Notes: generated from the sequence alone by a model not told the origin. Positions 33,083 through 41,693 are shown, numbered from the stretch's first letter. The stretch is DNA of 64,000 bases from Nonomuraea zeae (GCF_005889725.1 NZ_VCKX01000021.1:1-64000), one strand, 5' to 3'. Numbers and translations are program-made.

Positions 33083-33964
33083 CTAGGCGATCAGATTAGC
33101 CGCGCGGAGCGCCGTGGCGATGCGCTCGCGCTCGGCCGGGCTCGCGGGGGCGAACGGCTTGCGGGGCAGCCCGCCGTCGCGGCCCTGCAGCTGGAGCGCG
33201 GCCTTGAGGGTCGCGGGGAGGTTGGGGCCGTCGATCGCCCGCCACACCGTGAGGATACGCTCGTGCAGCTCGCGGGCAAGGGCGTGGTCGCCGGCCTGTA
33301 CGGCGTCCCAGAGCTCGACGCTGAGCCGCGGGGTGACGGTGGGGATGGCGGCCAGGGCGCCGTGCGCGCCGAGCATGAAGGCCGGGTAGTGCAGGTCGTC
33401 GAGCGCGGCCAGGATGGTGAACCGGTCGCGCACCCGGGCGAGCAGATCGACGAGCAGGTGCATGTCGCCACCGCTCTGCTTGACGGCGACGAGCTGCGGC
33501 ACCTCGGCGAGCCGCTCGATCACGTCCACCGGCACGAGCGCCCACGGGACCACGTTGTAGAGCACGATCGGCAGGTCCACGGCCTGGCCGATCTCGCGGT
33601 AGTACGCGACGGTCTCCTCCGCCGACGGGGCGAAGACGTAGTGGACGGGGGTGATCTGCAACGCGTCCACGCCCACCTCCTTCAGCGCGAGGGAGTAGCG
33701 GATCACCTGGGCCGTGGAGTTCTGGATCACGCCGGCGATCACGGGCACACGACCGGCCACCTCCTCGACGACCACGCGGCAGATCGCCGTGCTCTCCTCC
33801 AGCGACAGGGTCTGGCCCTCGCCGGTGCTGCCGCACGCGCAGATGGCGGTCACTCCCGCGTCGAGCAGATATTTGACCTCCGCGCGAAGCAGCTCGAGGT
33901 CCACTTCGTCGTTGTCGTCGAAGGGCGTGACGACGGTGGAGATCATCCCGTGCAGATCCAGCAT
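33083..33964 (-). CDS. DapA/NanA-superfamily class I aldolase
   Basis: The 293-aa TIM-barrel protein has VTPFDDNDEVDLELL at the start, CGSTGEGQTLSLEES (the phosphate/carboxylate loop with GSTGE), the catalytic Tyr region VLYNVVPWAL and the Schiff-base Lys in VAVKQSGGD at about residue 161, the family position. True DHDPS genes usually sit with dapB; this copy sits with a sugar kinase, transporter and FCD regulator, so it more likely cleaves or dehydrates a 2-keto acid. ATG 33964 follows CGAGGAG. It is divergent from the transporter gene. Confidence 0.88.
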   Translation of the reverse strand: MLDLHGMISTVVTPFDDNDEVDLELLRAEVKYLLDAGVTAICACGSTGEGQTLSLEESTAICRVVVEEVAGRVPVIAGVIQNSTAQVIRYSLALKEVGVDALQITPVHYVFAPSAEETVAYYREIGQAVDLPIVLYNVVPWALVPVDVIERLAEVPQLVAVKQSGGDMHLLVDLLARVRDRFTILAALDDLHYPAFMLGAHGALAAIPTVTPRLSVELWDAVQAGDHALARELHERILTVWRAIDGPNLPATLKAALQLQGRDGGLPRKPFAPASPAERERIATALRAANLIA

Positions 33965-34007
33965 TAAGACTCCTCGTCCCGGATGTTGCGGTCTCGTTAA
34001 ATCTAGT

Positions 34008-34023
34008 GTCTGATATATCAGAC
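34008..34023. promoter_or_regulatory. Perfect 16-bp palindromic operator
   Basis: GTCTGATATATCAGAC is a perfect palindrome between the divergent aldolase and transporter genes, 44 bases from one start and 17 from the other. Its length and A+T centre fit a FadR-subfamily GntR operator, and the regulator is encoded in the same unit. Binding would control both directions. Confidence 0.75.
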
Positions 34024-34040
34024 TACCAGAAGGGATGCCG

Positions 34041-35357
34041 ATGGACAGCTCGATAGACAGCGCCACCGCACCACCCAGGCCCGCTGCCGGTCAGACGCCG
34101 TTGAGGCGCGTCGTGTGGGCCAGCGCGCTGGGCACGACGGTGGAGTACTACGACTTCACCCTCTACGCCACCACCGCGGCCCTCGTCTTCAACGACGTCT
34201 TCTTCCCGGCCGAGACGCCGCTGGTCGGGACGCTGGCCGCGTTCGCCACGTTCTTCGTCGGCTATCTCGCCCGGCCGCTCGGCGGCCTGATCTTCGGGCA
34301 CTTCGGCGACAAGCTGGGCCGCAAGAACGTGCTGATCATCACGATGCTGATGATGGGCGCGGGCACGTTCGCCATCGGCCTCATCCCGTCCTACGACTCC
34401 ATCGGCGTCGTCGCGCCGCTGCTGCTGGTGCTGATCCGGCTGGTCCAGGGGCTCGGCATGGGCGGCGAGTACGGCGGCGGCGTGCTGATGGCGCTGGAGT
34501 ACAGCCCGCGCGAGCGGCAGGGCCTGTCCACGTCCCTGGTGCACATCGGCACCCCGGCCGGAGTGCTGCTGCCGGTCGGCCTGGTGACGCTGCTCGACGT
34601 CGCGCTGCCCGACGGCGCGTACGAGTCGTGGGCCTGGCGGCTGCCGTTCCTGCTGAGCATCGTCCTGATCGCGGTCGGCTTCTACATCAGGCTGCACCTG
34701 AGCGAGAGCCCCGAGTTCGTCAAGATGCGCGCCGAGCGCGAGGTGCGGACGGTGCCGGTCAAGGAGCTGTTCGGCCGGCACGTCGGCAACGTGGCGCTGT
34801 CCATCCTGGCCAAGATCGCCGAGAGCGGGCTGTTCAACGTCTACTACGTCGTCGCCATCGCGTTCGTCACCACCGAGCTGGGCCTGCCGCGCGGGCCCGT
34901 GCTGCTCGCGGTGCTCATCGCCTGCCTCGCGGAGTGCTTCACGCTGCCGCTGTTCGGCGCACTGTCGGACCGGGTGGGACGGCGTCCGGTCTACATCGCG
35001 GGCGCGGTGTTCCAGGCCGTGCTGGCGGTGCCGTTCTTCCTGCTCGTGCAGACCGGCGACTTCGCGCTGACCACGATCGCCATGGTGCTCGGGCTGGCGG
35101 TGGGGCACGGCTCGATGTACGGGGCGCAGGCGGCCCTGTTCGCCAACCTCTACCCGGTGCAGGTCCGCTACACGGGGCTGTCGGTCACCCAGCAGGTGGG
35201 CGCGACCCTGGGCGGCGGGCTCGCGCCGCTGGCGGGCACCGCGCTGCTGGCGGCCGGGGGCGGGCACTGGACCTGGCTGGTCGCGTACATGATCGGGATC
35301 GCCCTGGTGTCCAGCGTGGCGGCCGGCCGGCTCGGCAGCGGGGAGGTGCGCCCGTGA
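34041..35357 (+). CDS. MFS transporter of the metabolite:H+ symporter (MHS) family
   Basis: The 438-aa protein has 12 predicted helices and the MHS/ProP signature: GTTVEYYDFTLYATTAAL in helix 1, GHFGDKLGRKNVLI between helices 2 and 3, and RLVQGLGMGGEYGGG in helix 4. The family imports organic acids, osmolytes or sugar acids with protons. ATG 34041 is six bases from AAGGG; ATG 34035 is too close. The last codon overlaps the DhaK-like start, so import and phosphorylation are linked. Confidence 0.9.
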   Translation: MDSSIDSATAPPRPAAGQTPLRRVVWASALGTTVEYYDFTLYATTAALVFNDVFFPAETPLVGTLAAFATFFVGYLARPLGGLIFGHFGDKLGRKNVLIITMLMMGAGTFAIGLIPSYDSIGVVAPLLLVLIRLVQGLGMGGEYGGGVLMALEYSPRERQGLSTSLVHIGTPAGVLLPVGLVTLLDVALPDGAYESWAWRLPFLLSIVLIAVGFYIRLHLSESPEFVKMRAEREVRTVPVKELFGRHVGNVALSILAKIAESGLFNVYYVVAIAFVTTELGLPRGPVLLAVLIACLAECFTLPLFGALSDRVGRRPVYIAGAVFQAVLAVPFFLLVQTGDFALTTIAMVLGLAVGHGSMYGAQAALFANLYPVQVRYTGLSVTQQVGATLGGGLAPLAGTALLAAGGGHWTWLVAYMIGIALVSSVAAGRLGSGEVRP

Positions 35358-36355
35358 GCGGCCTGTTCCTTCCTGAGGACGACGCGGTCACCCCGGCGCT
35401 GCGCGGTTTCGCCCGCGCCCACGCGGGCCTGGTGGAGCTGAGCGAGGACCCGGCCTTCCTGCGCGCCCGCGACCGTGACCCGCGCCGCGCCGTCGGCCTG
35501 GTCTCCGGCGGCGGCTCGGGACACGAGCCGCTGCACGCGGGCTTCCTGGGCCGCGGCATGCTCGACGCGGTTGCGCCCGGGCAGGTGTTCGCCTCCCCGC
35601 ACAACCGGCAGGTGCTGTACGCCAGCCGGGCCGCCGCCGGTCCGGGCGGCGTCCTGCACATCGTCAAGAACTACACCGGCGACCGGATCAACTTCGGCAT
35701 CGCCGCCGAGCGCCTGCGGCTCGAAGGCATCGAGGTCCGCCGGGTGCTGGTCGACGACGACCTGGCCACCGACAGCGCGCAGACGGCGACCGGCCGGCGC
35801 GGCACCGGCGCCACCGTCGTGGTGGAGAAGCTGCTCGGCGCCGCCGCCGACGAGGGGCGCGGGCTGGAGGAGCTGGCCGGGCTGGGCGCCGCCGTCGCGG
35901 CGGCCTCGCGCAGCCTCGCCGTCGCCTCCCGGGCGCAGACCTCGCCGCACACCGCCGCCCCGGCCTTCGAGCTGGGTACGGGCGAGCTGGAGTACGGCGT
36001 CGGCATCCACGGCGAGCGGGCGGCCAGGACGATCGAGCGGCCCCCGCTGCCGCGACTGCTCGCGCGCATGCTGGACGAGCTGCTCGCCGGGCTCCCGGCC
36101 GGCTCCGACGACCTGCTGGTCCTGGTCAACGGGCTGGGCGCGACCACCCAGCTGGAGCTGTACGGGATCTTCGAGCACGTGGCGGAGGACCTCGGCGGGC
36201 GCGGGCTCGGCGTCGCCGAGTCGCTCGTCGGCACGTTCGTGCCCGCGCTGGACATGGCGGGCTTCTCCATCACCTTGACCCGGCTCGACGAGGGGTGGCG
36301 CCGCTGGTGGCGGGCACCCGTGTCGACGCCCGCGTTCCCCGTTCAGGAGGCATGA
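35354..36355 (+). CDS. dhaK: Dihydroxyacetone kinase subunit DhaK-like
   Basis: The 333-aa protein has the DhaK substrate-binding fold: LVSGGGSGHEPLHAGF, ASPHNRQVLYA, IVKNYTGDRINF and the covalent substrate His in YGVGIHGERA at residue about 218, matching E. coli DhaK His218. It forms a hemiaminal with a short ketose for phosphorylation by the DhaL partner. GTG 35354 overlaps the transporter stop. No PTS-type DhaM gene is nearby, so the pair may be ATP-dependent and could act on a triose or a C4/C5 ketose such as erythrulose or apulose. Confidence 0.87.
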   Translation: MSGLFLPEDDAVTPALRGFARAHAGLVELSEDPAFLRARDRDPRRAVGLVSGGGSGHEPLHAGFLGRGMLDAVAPGQVFASPHNRQVLYASRAAAGPGGVLHIVKNYTGDRINFGIAAERLRLEGIEVRRVLVDDDLATDSAQTATGRRGTGATVVVEKLLGAAADEGRGLEELAGLGAAVAAASRSLAVASRAQTSPHTAAPAFELGTGELEYGVGIHGERAARTIERPPLPRLLARMLDELLAGLPAGSDDLLVLVNGLGATTQLELYGIFEHVAEDLGGRGLGVAESLVGTFVPALDMAGFSITLTRLDEGWRRWWRAPVSTPAFPVQEA

Positions 36356-36915
36356 TGACCGGCTCAGAGGTGCTGCGCCGCTACGCCGCCGCCGTGGCGG
36401 ACGCCCACGCCGAGCTGACCAGGCTGGACCAGGTCAGCGGCGATGGCGACTTCGGCGACAACCTGCGGTCCGGGCTGGAACGGGTGCTGGCCGAGCCGGG
36501 GGAGGAGCACGGGTTCGACGTGGCGGGCCGGATCTTCCTCGACGAGGTCGGGGGGACCAGCGGGCCGCTGTTCGGGCTGCTGTTCAGCGAGCTCGGCCGG
36601 GCTCTGGAGGAGGATCCGCGCGCCGGCTGGGCGGCGGGGGCGCAGGCCGGGCTGGCCGCGATCCAGCGGGTGGGCGAGGCCGAGGTCGGCGACCGTACCC
36701 TGGTGGACGCGCTCGCGCCGGCGGTGGCCGAGCTGGTGCGGGGCGGCACGTTCGAGCAGGCCGCCCGCGCCGCCGCGGAGGGGGCGCGCGGCACGGCGGA
36801 GCTGGTCGCCCGCCGGGGCCGGGCCAGCTACGTCGGGGACCGGGCGCGCGGCGTGCCCGACCCGGGGGCGGTGGGGGTGGCCCTGCTGTTCCAGGCGCTC
36901 GCGGAGAGCTCCTGA
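36355..36915 (+). CDS. dhaL: Dihydroxyacetone kinase subunit DhaL-like
   Basis: The 186-aa helical protein has the nucleotide/metal motif VSGDGDFGDNLRSG (about residues 25-38), GGTSGPLFGLLF and GDRTLVDAL, then the DPGAVGVALLF end, all typical of DhaL. It transfers phosphate to the ketose held by DhaK. ATG 36355 follows AGGAGG and overlaps the DhaK stop; ATG 36352 is one codon upstream and too near the ribosome site. Confidence 0.87.
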   Translation: MTGSEVLRRYAAAVADAHAELTRLDQVSGDGDFGDNLRSGLERVLAEPGEEHGFDVAGRIFLDEVGGTSGPLFGLLFSELGRALEEDPRAGWAAGAQAGLAAIQRVGEAEVGDRTLVDALAPAVAELVRGGTFEQAARAAAEGARGTAELVARRGRASYVGDRARGVPDPGAVGVALLFQALAESS

Positions 36916-36964
36916 CCCCGCCGTCACGACGTGCGGCGCTCGCGGTGCGCCACTGGCCCCGCCG

Positions 36965-37600
36965 TCACTGCGTGGGAGGGCGGATCTTCGCCGCGGCGCC
37001 TTCGACGATCAGCTCCAGGCACTCGCGGAACAGGTCGTCCACGGTGCGGCCGGGCGCGAAGTATTCGCTCACCCCCGCCATCACGGTGGGGTGGGCCGCG
37101 GCGAAGGCGGCCATGTCGAAGCCCTCCAGCTCCTCCTCGCCCGGCCGGGGGGCCTGCTCCTCCAGGACGTGGCCGACGGTGAAGCGCTCGACCGTCAGGA
37201 CGATCAGGCGGGCCTCCCGCAACGCGATGCCGCGCGCCACCAGGGCGCTCATCGCCAGCTCGGAGATCGCGGCCATCTTGAGCGAGAGCTGGGAGGCCGA
37301 GATGACGCGGGCGCCGTCAGGGTGCGCGAGCAGCGCCCGGCGCAGCCGCTCGGCGAGGCCCATCAGCCAGTCCTGCCAGCGCTCCCCGGGCTCGGGGCCC
37401 GCCAGCTCGGGGAACTCCTGCTCAAGGATCGCCTCGGCGATGGCGGTGACCAGGGCCGCTTTGTTCGGCAGATGCCAGTAGAGGGTCGGCGATCGCACGC
37501 CGAGCCTGGTGGCCAGCTTCCGCAGGGTCACGCCGTTGAGGCCCTCGGCGTCCAGCAGGGCCACGGCCTCGGTGACGATTCGCTGTCTGTCGAGGGTCAA
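36965..37600 (-). CDS. TetR-family repressor with TetR_C-type ligand domain; TTG start
   Basis: The 211-aa protein has a HTH (about 5-50: TLRKLATRLGVRSPTLYWHLPNKAALV) very close to that of tetracycline repressors and a TetR_C-type effector domain (HPDGARVISASQ, TVERFTVGHVLEEQA). The start is TTG at 37600, nine bases after GGGAGG; no closer ATG or GTG fits. It is divergent from the oxidoreductase gene over two tetO-like operators and probably represses both genes. Confidence 0.87.
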   Translation of the reverse strand: MTLDRQRIVTEAVALLDAEGLNGVTLRKLATRLGVRSPTLYWHLPNKAALVTAIAEAILEQEFPELAGPEPGERWQDWLMGLAERLRRALLAHPDGARVISASQLSLKMAAISELAMSALVARGIALREARLIVLTVERFTVGHVLEEQAPRPGEEELEGFDMAAFAAAHPTVMAGVSEYFAPGRTVDDLFRECLELIVEGAAAKIRPPTQ

Positions 37601-37620
37601 TTTCCGCTACCTCCCTGCGT

Positions 37621-37659
37621 ACTCTATCAGTGTTAGAGTCTCTCTATCGGTGATAGAGA
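37621..37659. promoter_or_regulatory. Two tandem tetO-like operators
   Basis: Site 1 is ACTCTATCAGTGTTAGAGT (37621-37639; arms ACTCTA/TAGAGT). Site 2 is TCTCTATCGGTGATAGAGA (37641-37659; perfect 8-bp arms, 3-base centre). Both resemble the classical tet operator core CTATC-NNN-GATAG. They lie between the TetR and oxidoreductase starts, with one helical turn-like 20-base periodicity. Confidence 0.88.
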
Positions 37660-37686
37660 AGATCGTCGAGAGGGCAGGGAGCCACA

Positions 37687-38646
37687 ATGAAAGCAGCGGT
37701 CTTACACGAGGTCGGCGGCGTTCCGCGCTATGAGGACTATCCCGACCCGGTGGCGGGGGAGGGGGAGGTGCTCATCGACGTGCGGGCGGTCGCCGTCGAG
37801 AACGTCGACAAGGCGTTCGCGGCCGGCACCCACTACGCGAGCGGCGAGTTCATCGCCCATTTGCCGGTGATCCCCGCCTTCGACGGCATCGGCGCGCTGC
37901 CTGACGGCACGCTCGTCGGGTTCGGCAACCCGCGCCTGCCCTACGGCGCGCTCGCCGAGAGGACCGTGGTGCCCGCCGGCGCGTTCGTCCCGATCCCCGA
38001 GGGCGTCGATCCGGCCGTCGCGACCGTGCTCGGCACGGCCATCACCGGCATGTCCATCAAGACCGCCGCGGGTTTCGTGCCCGGCGAGACGGTGCTGGTG
38101 CAGGGTGCCACCGGGGTCGCCGGGCGGCTCGCGGTCAAGGTGGCCAGGCTGCTCGGCGCGGGGCGGATCGTCGCGACCGGCCGTGACGACGAGCAGCTTC
38201 GCGAGGTGCTCGCCCTCGGCGCCGACACGGTGATCAACACCGTGGTCCCCGACGAGGCGCTGGCGGGGGCGTTCGCCGAGGCCAAGGGCGACGGCTACGA
38301 CGTCGTCGTGGACTTCCTCTGGGGCCGGCCCACCGAGATCCTGCTGCGCTCGCTGGTCCCGGAGTCGTTCGCGTTCCCGAAGCCGACCAGGGTGATCCAG
38401 ATCGGCGAGTCGGCCGGGGCGGAGCTCGGCCTCGCCGCGGGGAGCCTGCGTACCTCCGGGGTCGAGATCTACGGCGCGGCCAAGGGGCTCGGCCCCGAGG
38501 TCATGGGCGAGGCGTACGGGCAGATCGTGAAGTGGGCGCAGTCCGGCGAGCTCACGTTCGACCTGGAGCGGGTCCCGCTGAGCGACATCGAGACCGCCTG
38601 GCGGCGGACCGATCTCAAGGGCCGGCGGCTCGTCGTGCTGCCGTGA
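37687..38646 (+). CDS. Medium-chain zinc-free NADPH:quinone oxidoreductase-type dehydrogenase
   Basis: The 319-aa MDR protein has the GroES-like start MKAAVLHEVGGVPRYEDYPDP, an AVENVDKAFAAG segment in place of zinc-binding Cys/His, and the cofactor loop VLVQGATGVAGRLAVKVARLLGA with ATGRDDEQL, which suggests NADPH binding (Arg after the second strand). It likely reduces a quinone or enone. The gene is divergently paired with a TetR repressor, so a lipophilic compound probably induces it. ATG 37687 follows GGCAGGGAGCC. Confidence 0.88.
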   Translation: MKAAVLHEVGGVPRYEDYPDPVAGEGEVLIDVRAVAVENVDKAFAAGTHYASGEFIAHLPVIPAFDGIGALPDGTLVGFGNPRLPYGALAERTVVPAGAFVPIPEGVDPAVATVLGTAITGMSIKTAAGFVPGETVLVQGATGVAGRLAVKVARLLGAGRIVATGRDDEQLREVLALGADTVINTVVPDEALAGAFAEAKGDGYDVVVDFLWGRPTEILLRSLVPESFAFPKPTRVIQIGESAGAELGLAAGSLRTSGVEIYGAAKGLGPEVMGEAYGQIVKWAQSGELTFDLERVPLSDIETAWRRTDLKGRRLVVLP

Positions 38647-38762
38647 CGGTCACTCCTGCTGACGAAAGTTACTGCAAAGGAGTGATATGGCGTGAAGAAG
38701 GCCGCGGCCACTGTCGGTAGTGTGACGAGTCTGGAGAGTCGTCTGGACGGGGCACGATCGGG

Positions 38763-40373
38763 ATGGTGTGGGAAGACGCGCCGTACCCGATGCTGGCGGT
38801 CAACGCCGCCGGCGTCATAGAAGAGGCGAACAGGGCGGCGCGCACGCTGATCCCCGACGCGGTCGCGGGCGTGCCGCTGGCCCGCGCGGTTCCGCAGTGG
38901 TTGTCGCACGCGCACCACCTGCTGCCCATCGGGCTCCCGTCCCCGGCCGGCGCCGGCGGGGGCGTCGCCGGGTACGAACCGGCGAGCGGCTCGATCGGCG
39001 AGCGGGTGTTCCAGGCGTACCCCGCGCGGAGCGGCGACAGCGTCCTGTGGTGGCTGATCGACGTCACCGGGCACGAGCAGGCCGTCGAGGCGCTGCGCGC
39101 CCACCGGGAGTGGACCGGGTTCCTGGCCGAGGCGTCCAACGAGCTGCTGTCGTCCCTGAACCCCGACCGCTGCCTGGAGGCGACCGCGCGCCTGGCCGCC
39201 CGGCGGCTGGCCGACGCGGCGCTCGTCGTCCTGCCGATGGCCGGCCGCCGGTACACGATCGCCTCCTGCGACCCGCGGGGCAGGGTGTCCTGCGAGCACG
39301 CGACCGTCGACCCGCGCGCGCTGCCCGGCCTCGACGAGGCGTTGCAGGGCTTCCCGCCGGTGCCGGCCCGCTGGATCGACCCGGTGGATGCCCCTGCCTG
39401 GGTGCTCCGCGACGAGTTCGGCGAGGTCGGGTCCGTGGAGGTGACCGCGCTGCCCGGCCACGGCCTGCCCGCGGGCGCGCTGGTGCTGCTGCGCCGCGCC
39501 CGCAGGCCCGGCTTCCCCGAGGCCGAGGAGGTGTTCGTCCGGCTCTTCGCCGTGTGGGCCGGTGCGGCGATCTCCGCCGCCCGCCTGTACGCCGAGCAGG
39601 CCGTCATCACCGAGACCCTGATGGCGGAGCTGCTGCCGCCCGCCACCCCGCGGCTGGACGGCGTGGAGATCGCGGCGCTCTACCGCCCGGCCGGCCCCAG
39701 CGAGCAGGTCGGCGGCGACTTCTACGACGTGCATCCCGCGGCCGGCTCGGGCCGGGAGTCGCTGGTGGTGCTCGGCGACGTGTCGGGCAAGGGGCTGGAG
39801 GCCGCCGTCCTCACCGGGCGGATCCGCAACACCCTGCGGGCCCTGCTGCCCATGGCCGACGACCACCATCGCGTGCTGGAGCTGCTGAACGGCGTGCTGC
39901 TCACCGACGCGGGCGCGACGCGGTACGTCACCCTCGTGCTGGCCTCGTTCCAGCGGCACGGCACGCGGGTCGCGTTGCGGCTGACCAGCGCCGGGCACCC
40001 GCCCCCGCTGATCATGCGCAATGACGGCCGAGTCGAGGAGGCCGGGTCCGCCGGCACGCTGATCGGCGTGCTGGAGGACATCACCAGCGTCACCGAGGAC
40101 GTGGTGCTGGAGTCCGGCGAGACGTGCCTGCTCTACAGCGACGGCATCATCGAGGCCAGAGGCGGTCCGCTCGGCGATGAGTTCTTCGGCGAGGAGCGGC
40201 TGGCCGAGCAGCTCAAGGAGTGCGCGGGCATGCCGCCGGAGGCACTCGCCGAGCGCGTCCAGATGCTGGCCTCCCAATGGGTGGGCGACGGCGATCACGA
40301 CGACATGGCGGTGGTCGCCATCACGGCCCCGCGCAATCTCCCGCACGTCGCAGAGGGAGATTGGCTCAGGTGA
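38763..40373 (+). CDS. PAS-GAF-SpoIIE (PP2C) protein phosphatase
   Basis: The 536-aa protein has an N-terminal PAS domain (about 5-115: YPMLAVNAAGVIEEANRAA), a GAF domain (about 125-285) and a SpoIIE-type phosphatase (about 305-525) with EQVGGDFYDV, VVLGDVSGKGLEAAVLTGRIR, TSAGHPPPLI, LYSDGIIEAR and DDMAVVAI, all metal-binding Asp present. Such phosphatases dephosphorylate STAS anti-anti-sigma factors. No membrane segment is seen. Its stop overlaps the GTG of the B12 protein gene, so the two proteins should act together. Confidence 0.9.
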   Translation: MVWEDAPYPMLAVNAAGVIEEANRAARTLIPDAVAGVPLARAVPQWLSHAHHLLPIGLPSPAGAGGGVAGYEPASGSIGERVFQAYPARSGDSVLWWLIDVTGHEQAVEALRAHREWTGFLAEASNELLSSLNPDRCLEATARLAARRLADAALVVLPMAGRRYTIASCDPRGRVSCEHATVDPRALPGLDEALQGFPPVPARWIDPVDAPAWVLRDEFGEVGSVEVTALPGHGLPAGALVLLRRARRPGFPEAEEVFVRLFAVWAGAAISAARLYAEQAVITETLMAELLPPATPRLDGVEIAALYRPAGPSEQVGGDFYDVHPAAGSGRESLVVLGDVSGKGLEAAVLTGRIRNTLRALLPMADDHHRVLELLNGVLLTDAGATRYVTLVLASFQRHGTRVALRLTSAGHPPPLIMRNDGRVEEAGSAGTLIGVLEDITSVTEDVVLESGETCLLYSDGIIEARGGPLGDEFFGEERLAEQLKECAGMPPEALAERVQMLASQWVGDGDHDDMAVVAITAPRNLPHVAEGDWLR

Positions 40374-41428
40374 CGGACGACATCGAGGAGCGCATCGAGG
40401 CGCTGTGGGCGGCGGCCACGGCCGGCGACGAGTACGCCGCGGCCGCCGCGGCGATGGCCGCCATCGACGACGGCGTCCCCATGGAGACCCTGCTGCTGGA
40501 CGTCGTCGCCCCCGTGCAGGCGCGCGTCGGCCGCGAGTGGGCGGCCAACCGCATCTCGGTCGCCCAGGAGCACACCGCGACCGCCGTCAACGAGCGCGTG
40601 CTGGCCGCCCTGGCCCACCACCCGTCCTGGCAGGAGCACCCGGCGCCGGGCAGGGGACGGATCACGGTGGCGTGCATCGACGGCGAGTGGCACGCCTTCC
40701 CCGCGCGGCTGCTGGCCGAGGTGCTGCGGGTGCGCGGCTGGCAGATCGACTTCCTGGGCGCGCAGGTGCCCACCCCCCACCTGGTCGCGCACCTGCACCG
40801 GACGAACCCGCACGCGGTGGCCCTGTCCAGCTCGCTCGGCATCCGGCTGCCCGCCGCGCACGCGGCGATCACCGCCTGCCAGGCGGCGGGCACGCCGGTG
40901 CTGGCCGGCGGCGCCGCCTTCGGCCCTGACGGCCGGTACGCCCGCCTGCTCGGCGCCGACGCCTGGGCCCCGGACGCGCGTTCCGCCGCCGGCCTGCTGG
41001 CGGCCGGGCCGGTGCCGCGTCAGCCCGCCGGGCGCGCGCCGTACGTGGCCTGCCACGAGTACACGTCGCTGACCCGCTCGGCCGCGGACCTGGTGAGAGG
41101 CGTCATGGGCGAGCTGGGCCAGGAGGACCGGCCGGAGACGGGCGGCTTCCCGGAGAGCGGCGGCGGGGAGGAAGCGAGAAGGCCCTACGTCGAGAACGTC
41201 GCCTACCTCGTCGACTTCCTGCGGGCGGCCGTGTACGTGGACGACCCCGAGCTCTTCGCCTCCTTCACCGGCTGGCTGGCGAACATCCTCGCCGCGCGGG
41301 ACGTCCCTGAACGCGTGCTGCTCTCCGCCCTGGACGCCCTGGCCCGCCGTCTCACGGGCATGCCCAAGGCGCTCAGCGCGCTGGCGCAGGCGCAGGACGT
41401 GCTGCGATCGGGCGGGCCCTGGCGCTGA
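40370..41428 (+). CDS. B12-binding protein with CarH-type light-sensor motif
   Basis: The 352-aa protein starts with a four-helix cap (about 1-90) containing WAANRISVAQEH: a Trp followed after exactly nine residues by Glu-His, the Wx9EH motif of adenosylcobalamin photoreceptors such as CarH. A Rossmann B12-binding domain follows (about 95-220) with ACIDGEWHAFPARLLAEVL, giving the axial His in an ExHxxP variant of the usual DxHxxG, then LSSSLGIRLP and VLAGGAAFG. Residues 235-352 are a helical domain without clear match. There is no DNA-binding domain, unlike CarH. GTG 40370 overlaps the phosphatase stop, suggesting light or B12 control of the phosphatase. Confidence 0.82.
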   Translation: MTDDIEERIEALWAAATAGDEYAAAAAAMAAIDDGVPMETLLLDVVAPVQARVGREWAANRISVAQEHTATAVNERVLAALAHHPSWQEHPAPGRGRITVACIDGEWHAFPARLLAEVLRVRGWQIDFLGAQVPTPHLVAHLHRTNPHAVALSSSLGIRLPAAHAAITACQAAGTPVLAGGAAFGPDGRYARLLGADAWAPDARSAAGLLAAGPVPRQPAGRAPYVACHEYTSLTRSAADLVRGVMGELGQEDRPETGGFPESGGGEEARRPYVENVAYLVDFLRAAVYVDDPELFASFTGWLANILAARDVPERVLLSALDALARRLTGMPKALSALAQAQDVLRSGGPWR

Positions 41429-41470
41429 GTCCAGGATCTTCCCGGGGTTCTGGCGGGGTTCAGGCGGGGT

Positions 41471-41602
41471 TCAGGCCACGGCGATGAGCCCGGCGATGAG
41501 CCCGTACTCGATGGCGGTGGCGGCGGAGGCCGCGGCCTGCACGGCCACGACGGCGATCAGTGCGACGGCGAGCATGATGACGACCCTGATGGCGGCACGC
41601 AT
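41471..41602 (-). CDS. 43-aa Flp/Fap pilin-like membrane peptide
   Basis: ATG 41602 has AAGGGA six bases upstream. The peptide has an N-terminal hydrophobic helix (VVIMLAVALIAVVAVQAA) followed by ASAATAIEYGLIAGLIAVA and a stop. The TAIEYGLIAGLIAV block is the hallmark start of Flp type IVb pilins, but here the usual charged pre-sequence is replaced by a hydrophobic segment and the pilin ends after this block. No tad/flp assembly genes are in view. It may be a degenerate pilin gene or a small membrane peptide. Confidence 0.6.
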   Translation of the reverse strand: MRAAIRVVIMLAVALIAVVAVQAAASAATAIEYGLIAGLIAVA

Positions 41603-41693
41603 GTGGATTCCCTTCGGCGACGATCGGCGGGTTCTACCCTCTCTTCGACGTGGCGCGGGCACTGGATGGCCCGGCCGGGGCCGGGCCGCGCGG

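Noticed and set aside
36965..37600. Later ATG starts for the TetR gene
   Set aside because: They would remove the DNA-binding helix; the TTG start has a good ribosome site and preserves it.
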